From Elmis aenea (taxonomy: Eukaryota; Arthropoda; Insecta; Coleoptera; Elmidae): a DNA stretch of 64,000 nt. Position numbers and translations under genes: made by a program. Positions within the stretch are counted from its first letter, which is position 1, and every line of letters starts with the position of its first letter. The notes under the pieces were generated by a model, which did not search any database, had not been told where the DNA came from, and was given only the letters and a program-made list of their open reading frames with translations. Positions 46,346-57,773 of this stretch are shown one piece after another. The DNA is taken from positions 37,826,970 through 37,890,969 of the forward strand of contig OX393579.1 of the NCBI GenBank assembly GCA_947652605.1, in the 5' to 3' direction.

Positions 46346-46855
46346 CCTTACTGTCAAGTGTTCCTTTCGAGGTTATCCGTTTTGACTCCGTTGATGTTTT
46401 GATGTTCTACCGCTAGTCTTGGAACTACGGACAGCATTTCCTACATTTCTTCTCCTTCAGCGTGTCTTCGGCGGCTCAGCGAAAGATAATATTATATATT
46501 TAAGCCCCGACTACGTTCTTATTATTTGTTCTAAATCATTATATTTCTGTAACTATTGTAGCGCCTTCAGCTCGTTACTACTGTTAGTTCACTGTTTTTT
46601 CCTTGGCGTTATTTATTAACGTTTAATTAGTAATTTTGTATTTTTCGCTAGTGTTATTTATTAACATTTAAATTAATTTTTATATTGATGTTACCAGGAC
46701 ATTACGTCCATAATAATATCCTACGTTCTCAACAACCTTTGAGTGGCTTTGTCGTCACCACATTTTTATTTGTACTTTATGATTAATAAGTTAGGAACCG
46801 TACTCCGTTTGCAAGGTATTTTTGGTTATGTTACCGTTCGGTGATTTTAGTGCCT
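46346..46855. other. No gene seen upstream of LINE
   Basis: Contains two related stretches with GTTATTTATTAAC(G/A)TTTAA about 55 bp apart and a 66-codon chance frame (46419-46619). It could be older repeat DNA; no domain found. Confidence 0.4.
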
Positions 46856-46859
46856 CAAG

Positions 46860-48169
46860 TTTTAATATGAGTGTACCAGGGAAAATACTGGCAAGAGTAA
46901 TGGAAGGCAGACTAAAAGAAAAAATAGAAAGCACTCTAGAAGAATCCCAATATGGTTTTAGAAGAGGAAGGAGTACCCAAGACCCAGTCTTTATATTAAG
47001 ACAAACAATAGAAAAGAGCTTAACAAAAAACAAGGAAATACATTTATGTTTTATAGACTTGGAAAAAGCATTCGATAAAATCAAAAGAAAAGACGTATGG
47101 ATGGGCCTAAGAAAGAAGGGAATAGAAATAGAAACAATTGACATAATAAAAGCGATGTACGAAAAAAACAGTAAATATTGTAAGAACGCAAAATGAAGAA
47201 TCGGAAGAATTTGAAACAAAAGAGGGTCTAAAACAAGGATGCGTGCTCAGCCTATTATTATTCTCAGTAGTCATAGATGGGGTAATTAAAGAAGTAAAAC
47301 AAAAAATGAGACCGTTTTACCTAGGCAACTGGAAAATGAAAAAAATTAACATAACGGAGCTAATGTTCGCAGACGACATGGTCTTAGTCGCGGAAACAGA
47401 AAAAAACCTGCAACATAATTTAGAAACTCTAAACCTGGAATTGGAAAAAATTAATATGAAAATAAATACCGAAAAAACTAAAACTATGATCGTTACAACA
47501 GAAAACAAAGGGCATAGCATCACTTTAAATGGGCTTAGGTTAGAACAGGTAGAAAGCTTTAAATATTTATGAGTGATCATAGAGAATAATGGAGGAATGG
47601 ACAAGGAAATAAGCGAAAGGACAGGAAATGTGGGAAGAATATTTAACAGTTTAAGAACAACATTTTTTGGAAATAGAGAAGTCCCAAAAACAACAAAAGT
47701 AGAAGTGGTCAAAAAGGTAGTAACTCCGGCACTTTTATACGGAAGTGAAACGTGGGCACTAACAAATAAAAATAGTAGCCGAGTGAATGCAGCAGAAATG
47801 AGATTTCTAAGAAAAATCCAAAAAAAAACAAAAAAAGACAGAATCAGAAACGAAACATATAGAGAACAATTAAAGATAAAATCAGTTGAAACAAAAATAC
47901 AGGAAAGGCAGCTGGGATGGTTGGGTCTCATTTATAGGATGAAAGAAGAAAGGTTAACCAGAAGAGCATATGAAGCAAGAACACAGGGAAAAAACAAACG
48001 AGGTAGACCAAGAAAAACCTGGCACGACGAAGTTAAAAAAGCAGCAGCGGATAGAAACATCAAATGGAAAGACATAAAAAGGCTAGCACAAGACAGAAAA
48101 ACATGGAAAAAAATCAGCACAACACAACTCAACAGTCCTACACCTAACAGTAGAAGGACTCGTGACTAA
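46860..48169 (+). pseudogene. LINE reverse transcriptase, 5'-truncated (RTE-like), best copy in window
   Basis: Encodes an RNA-directed DNA polymerase of a non-LTR retrotransposon. Three frames join as one protein. From 46860: KILARVMEGRLKEKI, YGFRRGRSTQDPVF and FIDLEKAFDKI (motif A with catalytic Asp). Then a +1 shift in a 7-A run (47162-47168) leads to GLKQGCVLSLLLF (motif B) and ELMFADDMVLV (motif C, both Asp kept). After a TGA replacing the Gly of KYLG (47570-47572) the C-terminal part gives TKVEVVKKVVTPALLYGSETW, RQLGWLGLIYRM and GRPRKTWHDEVKKAA to the stop at 48169. Upstream endonuclease and N-terminal RT are missing. The 3' tail is a TAATAAATAG run. Two single-base defects in ~1.3 kb suggest a young, recently dead copy. 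Minus-strand frames across it are shadows. Confidence 0.9.
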
Positions 48170-48174
48170 ATAAT

Positions 48175-50400
48175 AAATAGTAATAAATAAGTTTTAATAG
48201 GTAGGAGAGCTCTTCCACTTAAGCGGATTGTATTAACTTCATTAAAACTGTATTATTATTCTTTTATGTATATATTTGTGTATTTTAAATAGGTACTTGC
48301 AAACATCGGAACAGAACCAACCTTATTTCGTAGCATGTACTTTCTTTTCGTTTAATTTCAGCGAATGTTTTCTTTATTAAAGTGGCCTTTCAAGTCTGTT
48401 GAGACAAGGAGTATATTCTAGTTATCGTCAAGTATATTCTATATTTTATTTGTTATTTCCACGATTTATTATTTATCTATTATGAAAGGCATACATCATT
48501 CACCCCTACGAATTCTTTTATTTCCTTTCCTAGGTTGTTTTTTGCTATTTGAAACCTTACAGAATAAATAGCGTGGCGCCCTTATTGATATCTATAAGTT
48601 TCTTTCTAATTCGGACCTACCCCCTTCTCGTCTGAACTAGCCGCGAGTCCGAACTACCCCTTCTTGTTGCAAGAGTAGTGGCTTTCTTAGAAAGGGGCCG
48701 ATATTCATGTTACAAGTTTAATGAAACTTATTTATAATAATTAACAACTTAATTTGGATCTTTTTCATCAAAATACATGGATCTTGATTTGTTCAGATGC
48801 GATCCTTATTTGACAATACTCAAATCCAAGCGACCCTGAACTAATCTAGAAACACCCTTGAGTCTGGGATCCAGACTGTACTTTACATTTAATTTCCATA
48901 ATAAAAGGAAACTTCTGAAACATTTCGTCCATAACACCATTGATGCTAAGCCAAACGAAAATGTAGAACAGTTTTACAAAATTATCGGCAAATACATTTA
49001 TGTAAAGCAGAATGTAAGATTCGCGTAATTTCAGCGACACCAAAATGAAAACCGATAAAGCCAACGTTGGTACAACAATACAATATAGATTACGCTTTTA
49101 TTGGATGAGGGCTTGAGCCAATTTTAAAAACAAAGATTTCGCCGTTCGCAATCAGATCGTAATCGTCGTACTTTTTTGCATACATCTAAATAACAGTATT
49201 TTTACTTATAACGGTTTGTATGGGAATTTTATTGATATTAATTCGTCTAAAATATTTGCTTTTCCCCTTTTCAGGTTGTTGAACAATGCTAAGCTCGAGA
49301 GGTTCTAGCTAAAACGCATTTACTGTATTTACAATTATTATTATTCTTACCCTATCTGCACATACCAGAGATTTCAAAGCTGCAGTATTTTAACGCATGA
49401 TTGTTCGCTGAAAACGAACAAAAGCCAAGCTTAAATTTTAAAATAAGTTTAAGCCGAATAAAAAAAAAAAATTGAAATTACATTTCATAACTCATCACAG
49501 CGAATATAGAATTATTTTATTTTTAATACTATTGACTGGTTGAAGCTATTAACAGAAAAATAAATATATCAACTGTGACGACCGCATTAGTAATGTGTAT
49601 AAATAATTATAAATAAAAGCAATATTTTCAAGCTATGCTTTTTCAATAGTTGCTCTGGCTTCCAAACTATAATGAGAATTTTAAAATTAAAGAATATTTT
49701 TAACTTACGTTTGTTTAGTCTGTTTCTTATCGATCATTTCTTAAGACATTAGTTTAGCCATGGAAATTTTACATTAATAAATACGTAAATAATATAATCA
49801 AAAATAAAATAAGGGTGTTAGGGTTATTTCGTGAGCATATGATCTGGCGAATAGTAAATGACACCGTAAATTATCCGTACTTGGACAGAAGGGATGCAAG
49901 GTCGGCTAAAGAAAGTATCGAGTGACTTTGATGATTGAAATATTGTATGTAATTTGCATTGATTTTAATGACAATGTTTGTTTTGGTCAATTATTAGCAC
50001 AGATGTAAAATTATTATTATTTGAGATAACTTGATTGAATGCAGTTTAACATATGATTTTGCGTGTACAACTTTATTCAGAAATTTTGGTGGGGTGAAAA
50101 CAGTTTTGTTTAGATAATCTAGATTTGGAGGGGTACAGCCAGTAACAAACGAAAATGTCTGGATTGCACCCCCTCTCTGTGCATACAACTAAATAAACGA
50201 ATCAACAAACGACTAAACTTTTTATAACGCCTTTTTTATTTAATACTAGGATTGTCATTAGTTCAGAACGACTAATAGGCGTATTTTAACTATTTTTCAC
50301 CCTACACCGCCAAAAACATGTATAAAAAAAAGTGTCTGTTAAAAAATAAATGGTTCAACACAGAACCACGACACGATCATTCACTATCCACCTGATATGC
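48175..50400. other. No gene seen
   Basis: Mostly AT-rich. A less AT-rich stretch at 48590-48690 has two similar blocks (TCGGACCTACCCCCTTCT and TCCGAACTACCCCTTCTTG). Short frames at 48846-49064 and 49994-50188 are not supported. Confidence 0.45.
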
Positions 50401-50404
50401 AGAG

Positions 50405-50660
50405 CCAGCTTCTGCGGCAAGTTTTCGCTAGATTCTGAAGCTCCTGTTATCTTGTAACCATTTGGGCCATTGCACTTGCATTTTGGGCGAGTTTTCGCTA
50501 CGAGAGCACACGGCTCAATTCTTTTTATGGGCTTTAGAATGCGGTCTGCGGGCGAATTATCGCTTATCGATTGACCCCATTAAGTCTTCCTACCAACTCC
50601 AACAAAGAGGTCTGATGGGCGAGCTTTCACTATTCGACGGACCTAGTTGGAGTTTAGGAC
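50405..50660 (+). repeat. Four degenerate GGCGA(G/A)..TTCGCTA stem-loop modules
   Basis: At about 50413, 50488, 50550 and 50618 the sequence repeats a motif of the form GGCRARTTTTCGCTA, giving short GCGA-loop-TCGC hairpins. The spacing is 60-75 bp and the units are diverged. Similar stems (AGCGACTAATCGCT) appear at 55575. The function is unknown; a leader or LTR-like region of a retroelement is possible. No ORF of note. Confidence 0.45.
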
Positions 50661-50664
50661 AAAT

Positions 50665-50812
50665 ACATACATACACAAACACAAGAATCACACATACACC
50701 AACATCAATTGTACACATAAAACATATAATTTCGTATATACACCAACATTCAATTGCACACACAAACACCTGTAATTTCATACATACGCATCCACAAACA
50801 TATTCACGAATC
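50665..50812 (+). repeat. CA/CATA-rich imperfect repeat
   Basis: Three loosely repeated ~53-bp units built from ACACCAACATTCAATTG-like and ACACAAACACAAGAATC-like pieces. This generates the apparent 126-codon frame at 50462-50842 (His/Thr/Ile rich) and its shadow on the other strand; neither is a convincing gene. Confidence 0.65.
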
Positions 50813-50850
50813 TACGTTAAAATTTCAACCACAAGGTTTTGAACAAAATA

Positions 50851-51019
50851 TGAATAATAATCACCGGTCACAAAGTAAATGTTGTTTCATTTCGCCAATC
50901 TCACTACCTTACAACTACTCTAGACGTGGTGAACTACGCTAAACGACGTGAAGAAGTCCTCCAGCGCATCCGACGACAAGCAACATCACCGCCAAAGTTT
51001 TTAAATAAAAAGGGTTAAA
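50851..51019 (+). pseudogene. Unidentified coding tail
   Basis: A stop-free plus frame of ~55 codons reads GHKVNVVSFRQSHYLTTTLD, then VVNYAKRREEVLQRIRRQ and ends FLNKKG at TAA 51017-51019. The middle is a plausible amphipathic charged helix with codon use less AT-biased than chance frames nearby. It lacks a start and I cannot name the family; it may be the C-terminal end of a retroelement protein. A DELRFNNVEG-like piece at 55881 is only a faint resemblance. Confidence 0.3.
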
Positions 51020-51269
51020 TAATTTCATTCAAAAGCTACAAAACTCTTTAAGTAAATAACGACGTTGCATAAGCGCACATGACACAACAGATAAAAAAAT
51101 AAAAAGAGCTTAAACAAAAAGTTGTAAGCGCTCCTGTCATCGTTCTATTATTTGCACATCGTAGACAAAAGTTTTTTGTATTGTAAGACTTTCCTTTTTC
51201 CAATACGGCTGATGTTAAAATAACAAAAACAAATAAAGATAGGTGAAATTTATTTACACATTTCAAATC

Positions 51270-51528
51270 TACGCAAAATAGTGCCCCAATAATGTTAAAA
51301 AATATTTTGAGTGGGATTTAAACTAAGCAAGTTATAAGCAAAAATTAAAAACCTGATGTGTTTGTTTATTATAAATAGCGCAAAAACTATTAATCTTTTT
51401 CAAGATTTTTTAATACAATAGTTGCTCTTAAATCATAAATCATTTTGACCCATTTAACCAACTCTATATCTCTTACCGTCAACAAGATTTCCATGCTGTT
51501 CACCATAACTGGAACACCCTGTATATGA
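51270..51528. mobile_element. Right end of an ACACCCTG-type MITE
   Basis: ACTGGAACACCCTG|TA at 51510-51528 is a good Tc1/mariner-like terminus, with CTTACCGTCAACAAG and CTCTATATCTC inside, as in other CAGGGTGTTCC elements. The left end was not found. Confidence 0.45.
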
Positions 51529-51589
51529 AAAGACACATACAATTTTATTTTTGCTAAAAACGTTTAATCTAGGTCCTAAACATTCGATT

Positions 51590-51910
51590 TATGCAAAAAT
51601 TAGCAAAGTACTCTGCTCCATCAGTGCGAGTCAGTGCCGAATTTAAGACAAGTGAGGCCCAAAGCTACACTTTTTTAGGTGCCCCTATTGAAGTGAAACA
51701 AAAGGCCTTTCAGTTTTCTTTAAAAAAATCTGTCCGGTTTTATACTGGTGACAAAATAAAGGTCCTCGCTCGCCCGATTACTTTGCTTTAAAAACTCCCG
51801 TCCGGTTGGCTCTGATGATTGAAAAAAAGATCCTCGCTCGCATAAATACGCTGTTTTAAAGCAATATTTTCAGGCCCTGGTCAGCATATTTGTGAGGCGT
51901 TAGTATTTTA
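51590..51910 (+). repeat. Interspersed repeat shared with 59.3-59.5 kb
   Basis: AATCTGTCCGGTTTTATACTG followed by GTGAC at 51730 closely matches AATCCGTCCCGTTTTATACTG plus GTGAC at 59430. Internal repeats include GGTCCTCGCTCGC and GATCCTCGCTCGC. Fragments of a dispersed, probably hAT-derived, repeat. The 66-codon frame 51591-51791 runs through it and is not called. Confidence 0.5.
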
Positions 51911-51914
51911 ATGT

Positions 51915-53570
51915 AACGGAGTGGTTAGTTAACCAATTTTATTCCATAGCTCGCTGCTGGTTGTTTAAAGTTGTTTAAAATGGAAATTTAATTGCGCTTT
52001 TACTTTTAGCTTGTTCAAAAAAGATTAACGATACAGAACGTTTTTCGAAATATAAAATTTTTATGTGACTTGTGCTACAAAAAAGAAATTTAAGGTCAAA
52101 AAATATCACTTAGTTATGCTTTAAATTATGAACAACAATTTTTATTTATATATGTACTTGTACAGTTGATTAAATTAAACGAAAGTTGCTGGTTTTCAAA
52201 ACAGGTTTATTCTTTTTTTAAAAAAGATCCTGTACAGTTGACCTGATTAAATAGTTATGTAACATAAAATGATTGCTAGTGTTTTTTTGCAAAAAATACC
52301 TCAATTAAAATTAATTTGTAGGCCTACTCTTAACTTATGTATTATGTTCACCAATATTTCAACAACTTTAAGCGTAGTTGCCGATGGCAAGTGTTTGTTG
52401 TGCTTTAATTTAGAACAAAATTCTGTGGAACGAACACATTTGTTTTCATAATACTCTTACTAAGATCAACTGGTGTCATCTTTAACGTAATTGCGTTTGC
52501 TTTGTATATTTATGTTCAAGCAGGGTAAAGGATGTTGTTAGTTTAATGCAACGAAAATATCTGTATCGTATTTTCAACATCTTATAGTAGCAATGCAGTA
52601 ATAACAGAATTTAAGTTTACAGATTTGCGCCTCTGTGATATTCTGACGAGTAATTAAATTTTATCATTTGCATGTTAGTCCCACGTCTTCACATATATTG
52701 TATTATTAGCTACTGTGTCTTGAATACTTTGTTTCTACATGGCAAGAACCTCGAAGGATGCCTCTGGCTAAATTATGTCCCAATATTATTATATTATGTC
52801 TGCAAAATTATAAGTAGCGCCTTAAACTTGGATCCTGATAGGCTATTTAAATATAATTTTACTTGTTTTTAATAAAGTTTTAAATCACAGAACGCCTTCT
52901 TTCTTACCGATTTAATGGTTAAGAATATTATAAAGCGAAGCAAAGTTGTCGCTTTGTTTTTTCGGGATTATATTATTTAAAATTTTAAAAGCCCGTTTTA
53001 AAAAAATATTTTACACTGTATAACCGTTTAGTATCTATTAATTGTCATGGTGTATTATAAATGTATTTGTTCAATATCAGCCGTGAAAGAAATAATGTGA
53101 AATTTTTACATACCTAGATTATCTTATGGATAATTTTATTTTTGGAGTCATTTCAGTTTAAAGATACCTTTTTGTGGTAATTCAAAAAGCAAGTCTGACG
53201 AAACTCGTCTTGAAGCAGAAGCTCACCTACTACCAGCTATGATAGGCATTGTAGCTAAAATAGATAGAAAGGTAAAATAATTTGGACTTTTATTACAAAA
53301 ACATATAGATCAACAAATACATATACAAATATAATAAACCCTAATTTTTTAATTTTTGGTAAGATCCAGACTTCAAAAGTTAGAGTGAAATTCAACAGTA
53401 CGTTCGCGAAAAAAAAATATACAGAAGTCGATCTTGTAAGTATTTCCTTCATAGATGATTTATAATTAAATTAATAATTAAAAACATTATAGCGTAATTT
53501 GTCGGAATTATGAATTATATACCTTAATAAGAATTTATTGTGATGGCAAGTACATAATTAGCTTTTAAAA
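51915..53570. other. No gene seen
   Basis: AT-rich. Frames at 52269-52451, 52672-52872 and 53255-53452 show no domain. Confidence 0.45.
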
Positions 53571-53574
53571 TTTT

Positions 53575-54003
53575 TAGTTTCCTGATTGGATGCATGGTAA
53601 CGACATAAACTACAACGACCGCGCTGCCTGATTTATAGTGGTTGTTGTCTAAAACACAATTTTACAAATTTATCAATGAATGTAGAAGTAAAATACTTTG
53701 TGTGCTACATCAATAAATAAAGAAAAAAAATTGTATTTGATTATGTAAATATCAAAAACTGCGCCCATAAAAAAATTGACCTAGGAAAAATTATTGATTA
53801 CCAACCGATTCGACTTAAGAAGTAGCTTAGGTTATGTATTTACACAATTAACTTTGTACTCCAATGCAAATATACCCGATTTAAAAAAATCGCATTTTCC
53901 AGTTTTTCCTAATTTTCTCGTATACCTACCGTTTGAGATCATTCCAATTTCACTATGGATTGTTATTAAGCACCAAATTTAGCAGCTTCGCCAAATTTAA
54001 TTC
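53575..54003 (-). mobile_element. Inverted, diverged arm of the 27.2-kb fold-back family
   Basis: Follows the right arm of 27187-28670: GGTAACGACATAAACTACAA, CTGATTTATAGTGGTTGT, TTGATTATGTAAATATCAAA, CGCATTTTCCAGTTTTTCC and CACCAAATTTAGCAGC. It lacks the CAGGG terminus. Frame 53794-53982 lies inside and is not a gene. Confidence 0.7.
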
Positions 54004-54004
54004 T

Positions 54005-54110
54005 AAATCCAATAGTGAATTAAAACAATAAGCATACTTAGGACAATTTCTGAGAAAAATTAGTTTGAAAGTTATTAATTGTTTTTTACAAAATCGTTGT
54101 ATTTGACTAA
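54005..54110 (+). mobile_element. Fragment of the 37.7-38.6 kb palindrome family
   Basis: AAAACAATAAGCATACTTAG, then AAAATCGTTGTATTTGACTA and AACAACGTACGATT match the 37940-38040 arm in order. It follows directly on the 53575-54003 fragment. Confidence 0.55.
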
Positions 54111-54489
54111 ACAACGTACGATTACAAAAAACAATTTTGTTGTAAGTATTAAATTAAAAATTATCCTTCTGTCAATTTCATTTTCTTAGTGTATGCTTAA
54201 GGTGTTTCAATATTGTAATAGTATGACTAGAGTACCGAGTAAATAGTAATAAAATTTAAGGTGAAAATTAAATCACAGCGAGATTTTATGTTTGTGATCG
54301 GTTTATAGGGCAAGGCGACGGTTTGGCGCTCTCTAATTTGTCAAATCTTGAAATCTCAAATTGGTGTAAAAGAAACAAAAGTGCACGTGTTTTGGGACAA
54401 ACATGGAATTTTTCAAATGGCAAGTCGTAAAGATTATGCAATCATGGGTAGGTCAGACACGTACATATGTCTTCTAGGTATCAAGTACC

Positions 54490-55215
54490 TATGTCGGTTA
54501 ATATACTCTTAATAGACATAGGAGTTCCTCAAGGCTCACTCTTGGGGCCTCTCCTCTTCATTATATATGTAAATGATCTACCTGCAAATATTTCCGGACT
54601 TACGATAGCCTATGCTGATGATACTTCAATACTTATTAAGGATAAAAATGTCACCTTGAAGAAAGAGCAGAAAATATCATGTCAGAAGCAACACATTGGT
54701 TTCAAAGTAACAAACTATTGCCGAATGAAGGGAAAACAGTCAAACTCAATTTTAATCCAAGCCGTGTAGGTTGTCAGACAGAAATAAAATCTGCAAAATT
54801 ACTTGGATTTTCACATAAAGCTATTTAACAAACTAACAATGGATTGGAGAAATCTCCCAGAAAAGAGTTTTAAGGTCAAAATGAAGAATCACCTAATTAG
54901 TGCGTGTTACTACAACATTGAAGAATTTCTTAATAGTAATATGTAACTCGACACCAAAGGATAAAGAGATATCTCCTCAGTCACCAAATAATTTTGTAAA
55001 ATTGACTTATTATACTATACTTTTGCATACTTATTTTGTATTTGATATTTTGTATAATATTAATAAACTACAAACAAACTATATAAATATATCCAGTTTT
55101 AGGCAATTTCGGGGGTTGACGTCCACTTTTATTATTCAAAATATTTATTTAATCGAATGTAATAAATTGCATATTAAACCTAATTGAAGTTGCGGTAATT
55201 TAATAAATAAATGTT
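54490..55215 (+). pseudogene. LINE RT relic (jockey/CR1-like), internally deleted
   Basis: The plus strand reads GVPQGSLLGPLLFIIYVNDL (motif B) and TIAYADDTSILI (motif C, both Asp kept). A frame change follows, with AENIMSEATHWFQSNKLLP, NEGKTVKLNFNPSR and KLLGF. The sequence then jumps to KLFNKLTMDWRNLPEKSFKV and FLN, the usual C-terminal end of jockey/CR1-type ORF2. The connection domain is deleted. The segment ends with TTTAATAAATAAAT, like the LINE at 56.2-57.3 kb. It is dead. The open frame 54900-55187 is 3' UTR and not coding. Confidence 0.8.
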
Positions 55216-55912
55216 TTAACTATTTAATTTGAATATACTTCTAGGCATACTTCTACCTATCCTTGCCCATCCTTGACTGTCCACATCCTTACTCACTATC
55301 CTTGTACCTCTAACGACTGAAGAGGGGATCAATCTCCCTATAGTAGTTTACCGCGCGAGCGGAACACACATGTGAACCACACACACACAAGGCAAAAGGT
55401 AGTCTTGATTGGTTTTTTCGAACCTAGACTAAGAGTTTTCTTGGTGTTCTGCGCTGGTAGCAGAACTCTGTTTTCCTTTATACAAAAATTTTACTTTTCC
55501 TTTCCCTGTTGGTTCTACCTGGCGTTTTGCGCTTGAAACTGAAGCCCAGGAAATTTCCTAGATACCTACGCGAAAGGCCTTTTTAGCGACTAATCGCTGG
55601 GAGCCTAGCTGCCCCTTTACTATTATTTTTAGGTATTGGTTCTTCCTGGTGAATCACTCGCTGGGAGTTGAATCTTTAACTACTCACGCTGTTATGTTTT
55701 TTTATTAAAATTTCAAGTACAACGGAGAATTTACACTCCTTTCAATTATTGTGACACTAATCAAAACAGTATGGTTTTGTATAGCTGTGAGAGAGCTATC
55801 GTCGAATATAAGCAAATAAACTCATTTCAAAATCTTTAGTGTTTTATTTATTGGTGTTTTTAACTCCCCTAGTGACTGATGAACTACGATTTAACAACGT
55901 TGAAGGGTCCAA
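55216..55912. other. Unassigned region with short stem-loops
   Basis: Includes AGCGACTAATCGCT at 55588 and related CACTCGCTGGGAG pieces, less AT-rich than the surroundings at 55330-55680. It ends with AATAAACTCATTTC and a T-rich stretch before the CAA array, which could suggest a transcript 3' end of a retroelement. No frame recognised. Confidence 0.3.
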
Positions 55913-55913
55913 T

Positions 55914-55914
55914 C

Positions 55915-55948
<34 letters not shown>

Positions 55949-55960
55949 ACAAACAAAAAA
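55914..55960 (+). repeat. (CAA)n microsatellite
   Basis: About 12 uninterrupted CAA units followed by CAAACAAACAAAAA. Such A-rich tails often mark the 3' end of a retroposed copy, but no source element was identified. Confidence 0.85.
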
Positions 55961-56184
55961 TAGAGGAGCTATAAAAAAGAGGAAATTAAACCCAAAAAAA
56001 AATTAAAAGTATTAGCAACTGTTACAATATAGTGCAGTACTTTTGAAAAAGTAAGGTCTTATTATGATCATAACAGTTGAACAACACTAATGTAGAAAAC
56101 TTTACTCAAAATAATTTTTTTCCTAAGGTAAAATATATCAAACATTTATTTTACGAGTTATAGAAGGCGGTATATACTGACTAG

Positions 56185-57315
56185 TAATTTAGTTTTTGCA
56201 GATGACCTAAAATTATGGTTAAATGTGAGATCAGTGATTGTGAGTCCCTACAAAATGACATTAACAATATATATCAATGGAGCATGGAAAATAAGTTGCA
56301 CTTTAACATTGCTAAATGCTCGGTGGTATCATATCACAGGAAGCATAGTCCAATAATGTTTCAGTATACAATGAAAGACATTTTGATGGGAAGGAAAACG
56401 AAAATCATCGATTTAGGAGTTATGTTTGACCCAAAATTAAATTTTGCTGAAAATATACGTAAAAGTACAGAGGCAGCACTTAGATCATTGGGGTTCATAT
56501 TGCGGAACACTATTCACTTTAAACATGTTAGTTCTTTTTATTTTCTGTACAATTGTTTTGTGAGAAGCAAATTGGAATATGCTTCTGTCATATGGAATCC
56601 TTTTTATGAAATCTATATAAAACAAATAGAAGCCGTTCAAAAACGGTTCGTACGTTATATAATTTTTAAACAGACTGGTCTTTATCCATATTTAACATCT
56701 TATAAAACTATGTTGAGTGAATTGCACCTTATATCCAGTGAGCGAAGACGGTGTTTGCTGGATCATGTGTATATTTTCAAAATCATTAATCACAAAGTCT
56801 ATGTCACTTTGTCACTATAGATCTATTAAATAAAATTTCCTTTTTAGTGCCTCGATCAAACAGCCGTTGGGCTAGTACATTTTATTTGAACCAACCTCGT
56901 ACTAATTTGCTTCAGGTGTCACCTTTGTACAGAATGTATAAGGTGGCAAATATTTTTTCAGACGTTGATATTTTTTATAATTGTAGTGTTTCAACTTTCA
57001 AAAACAAAGCTTTACTGATTTTACGTGCACCGGTTCAATATGATTTATTTTTGTATTAATTAATGCACATATATTTATTTGTAATATTTTTTTATGTTTT
57101 GGCTGATTAATAAAAGCATAGGTATATTATGTATTATGTATATGTCTGAGGATAGATTTGTATGATAAAACTAATTAATAGATTTTTCTTAATGCACACA
57201 TTTATAGTAGGTACCTATAATGTTACATATATTATTACGTGTGTTATATTATTGTATATCGTCCTATGATTGGGGTTTACCCCTGTTGCGTGTGATTTAA
57301 TAAATAAATAAACAC
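56185..57315 (+). pseudogene. LINE RT C-terminal relic (CR1/L2-like)
   Basis: Starts at FADDLKLWL (motif C), then a frame change gives DCESLQNDINNIYQWSMENK, LHFNIAKCSVVSYHR and KIIDLGVMFDPKLNF, followed by SFYFLYNCFVRSKLEYASVI and WNPFY...IEAVQKRFVRYI to a stop at 56818-56820. A second frame continues VPRSNSRWASTFYLNQPRTN and SPLYRMYKVANIF...FK to 57059. These are ordered blocks of the RT thumb and C-terminal domain of CR1/L2/jockey-type LINEs (ADDLKL...DC..LQ.D...W...N.L..N..KC). The 5' end is truncated within RT, with at least two frameshifts. The 3' end is TTTAATAAATAAATAAA at 57297-57315. Confidence 0.85.
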
Positions 57316-57319
57316 ATTT

Positions 57320-57771
57320 CGATGTTGATAGTAATTCGACAATAATGAAATTAACAATTATTTGCATGTAAACTTAATAAATAAATGAAACAGATTTGTT
57401 TATTATCTATTTCGTATTTAAATTAAACATTGAAATGCAGCAAGAATTAGGTTTGTTGTTCTTACTGTTGCCAAACACGAAAGGAATAGCTTCACAAGAT
57501 AACAAAAGCGAGATTTGCTGTCCTATTTGTAAAAGCATTTGTTGTGAACGTCATCCTTTGTTGTGTTCGTTAAAGTTATATGTACGTTCCTTAGAAAGTG
57601 GATAGACCCGTATTTATCGTGCATAGTAACATACATAAGCATAAAGCTTTACATATTTTGTCGTGAGAGACCAATTTGCACGCCAGATTTAACAGTCTGG
57701 GCGCCTAGATTAACAGAAACCCAAAGTTGTTTGTTAAAATCTGACTCAAACATTATTTTAAATTGTGGTTG
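57320..57771. other. No gene seen
   Basis: Two chance frames (57396-57605, 57563-57805) with no recognised domain; the second runs into the next element's end. Confidence 0.4.
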
Positions 57772-57773
57772 TA

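Noticed and set aside
46791..48132. Minus-strand open frames of 142, 204 and 66 codons
   Set aside because: Shadows of the plus-strand LINE RT coding sequence (A-rich sense strand gives Ser/Leu/Phe-rich antisense frames).
50462..50842. 126-codon plus-strand frame
   Set aside because: Second half is a CA-rich repeat and the first half overlaps stem-loop modules; no domain and His/Thr/Ile bias from the repeat.
56185..57060. Host gene encoding a 201-aa protein (frame 56215-56820)
   Set aside because: Clear LINE RT C-terminal blocks (FADD upstream, KC..VSYHR, LGV.FD), 5'-truncated with frameshifts.
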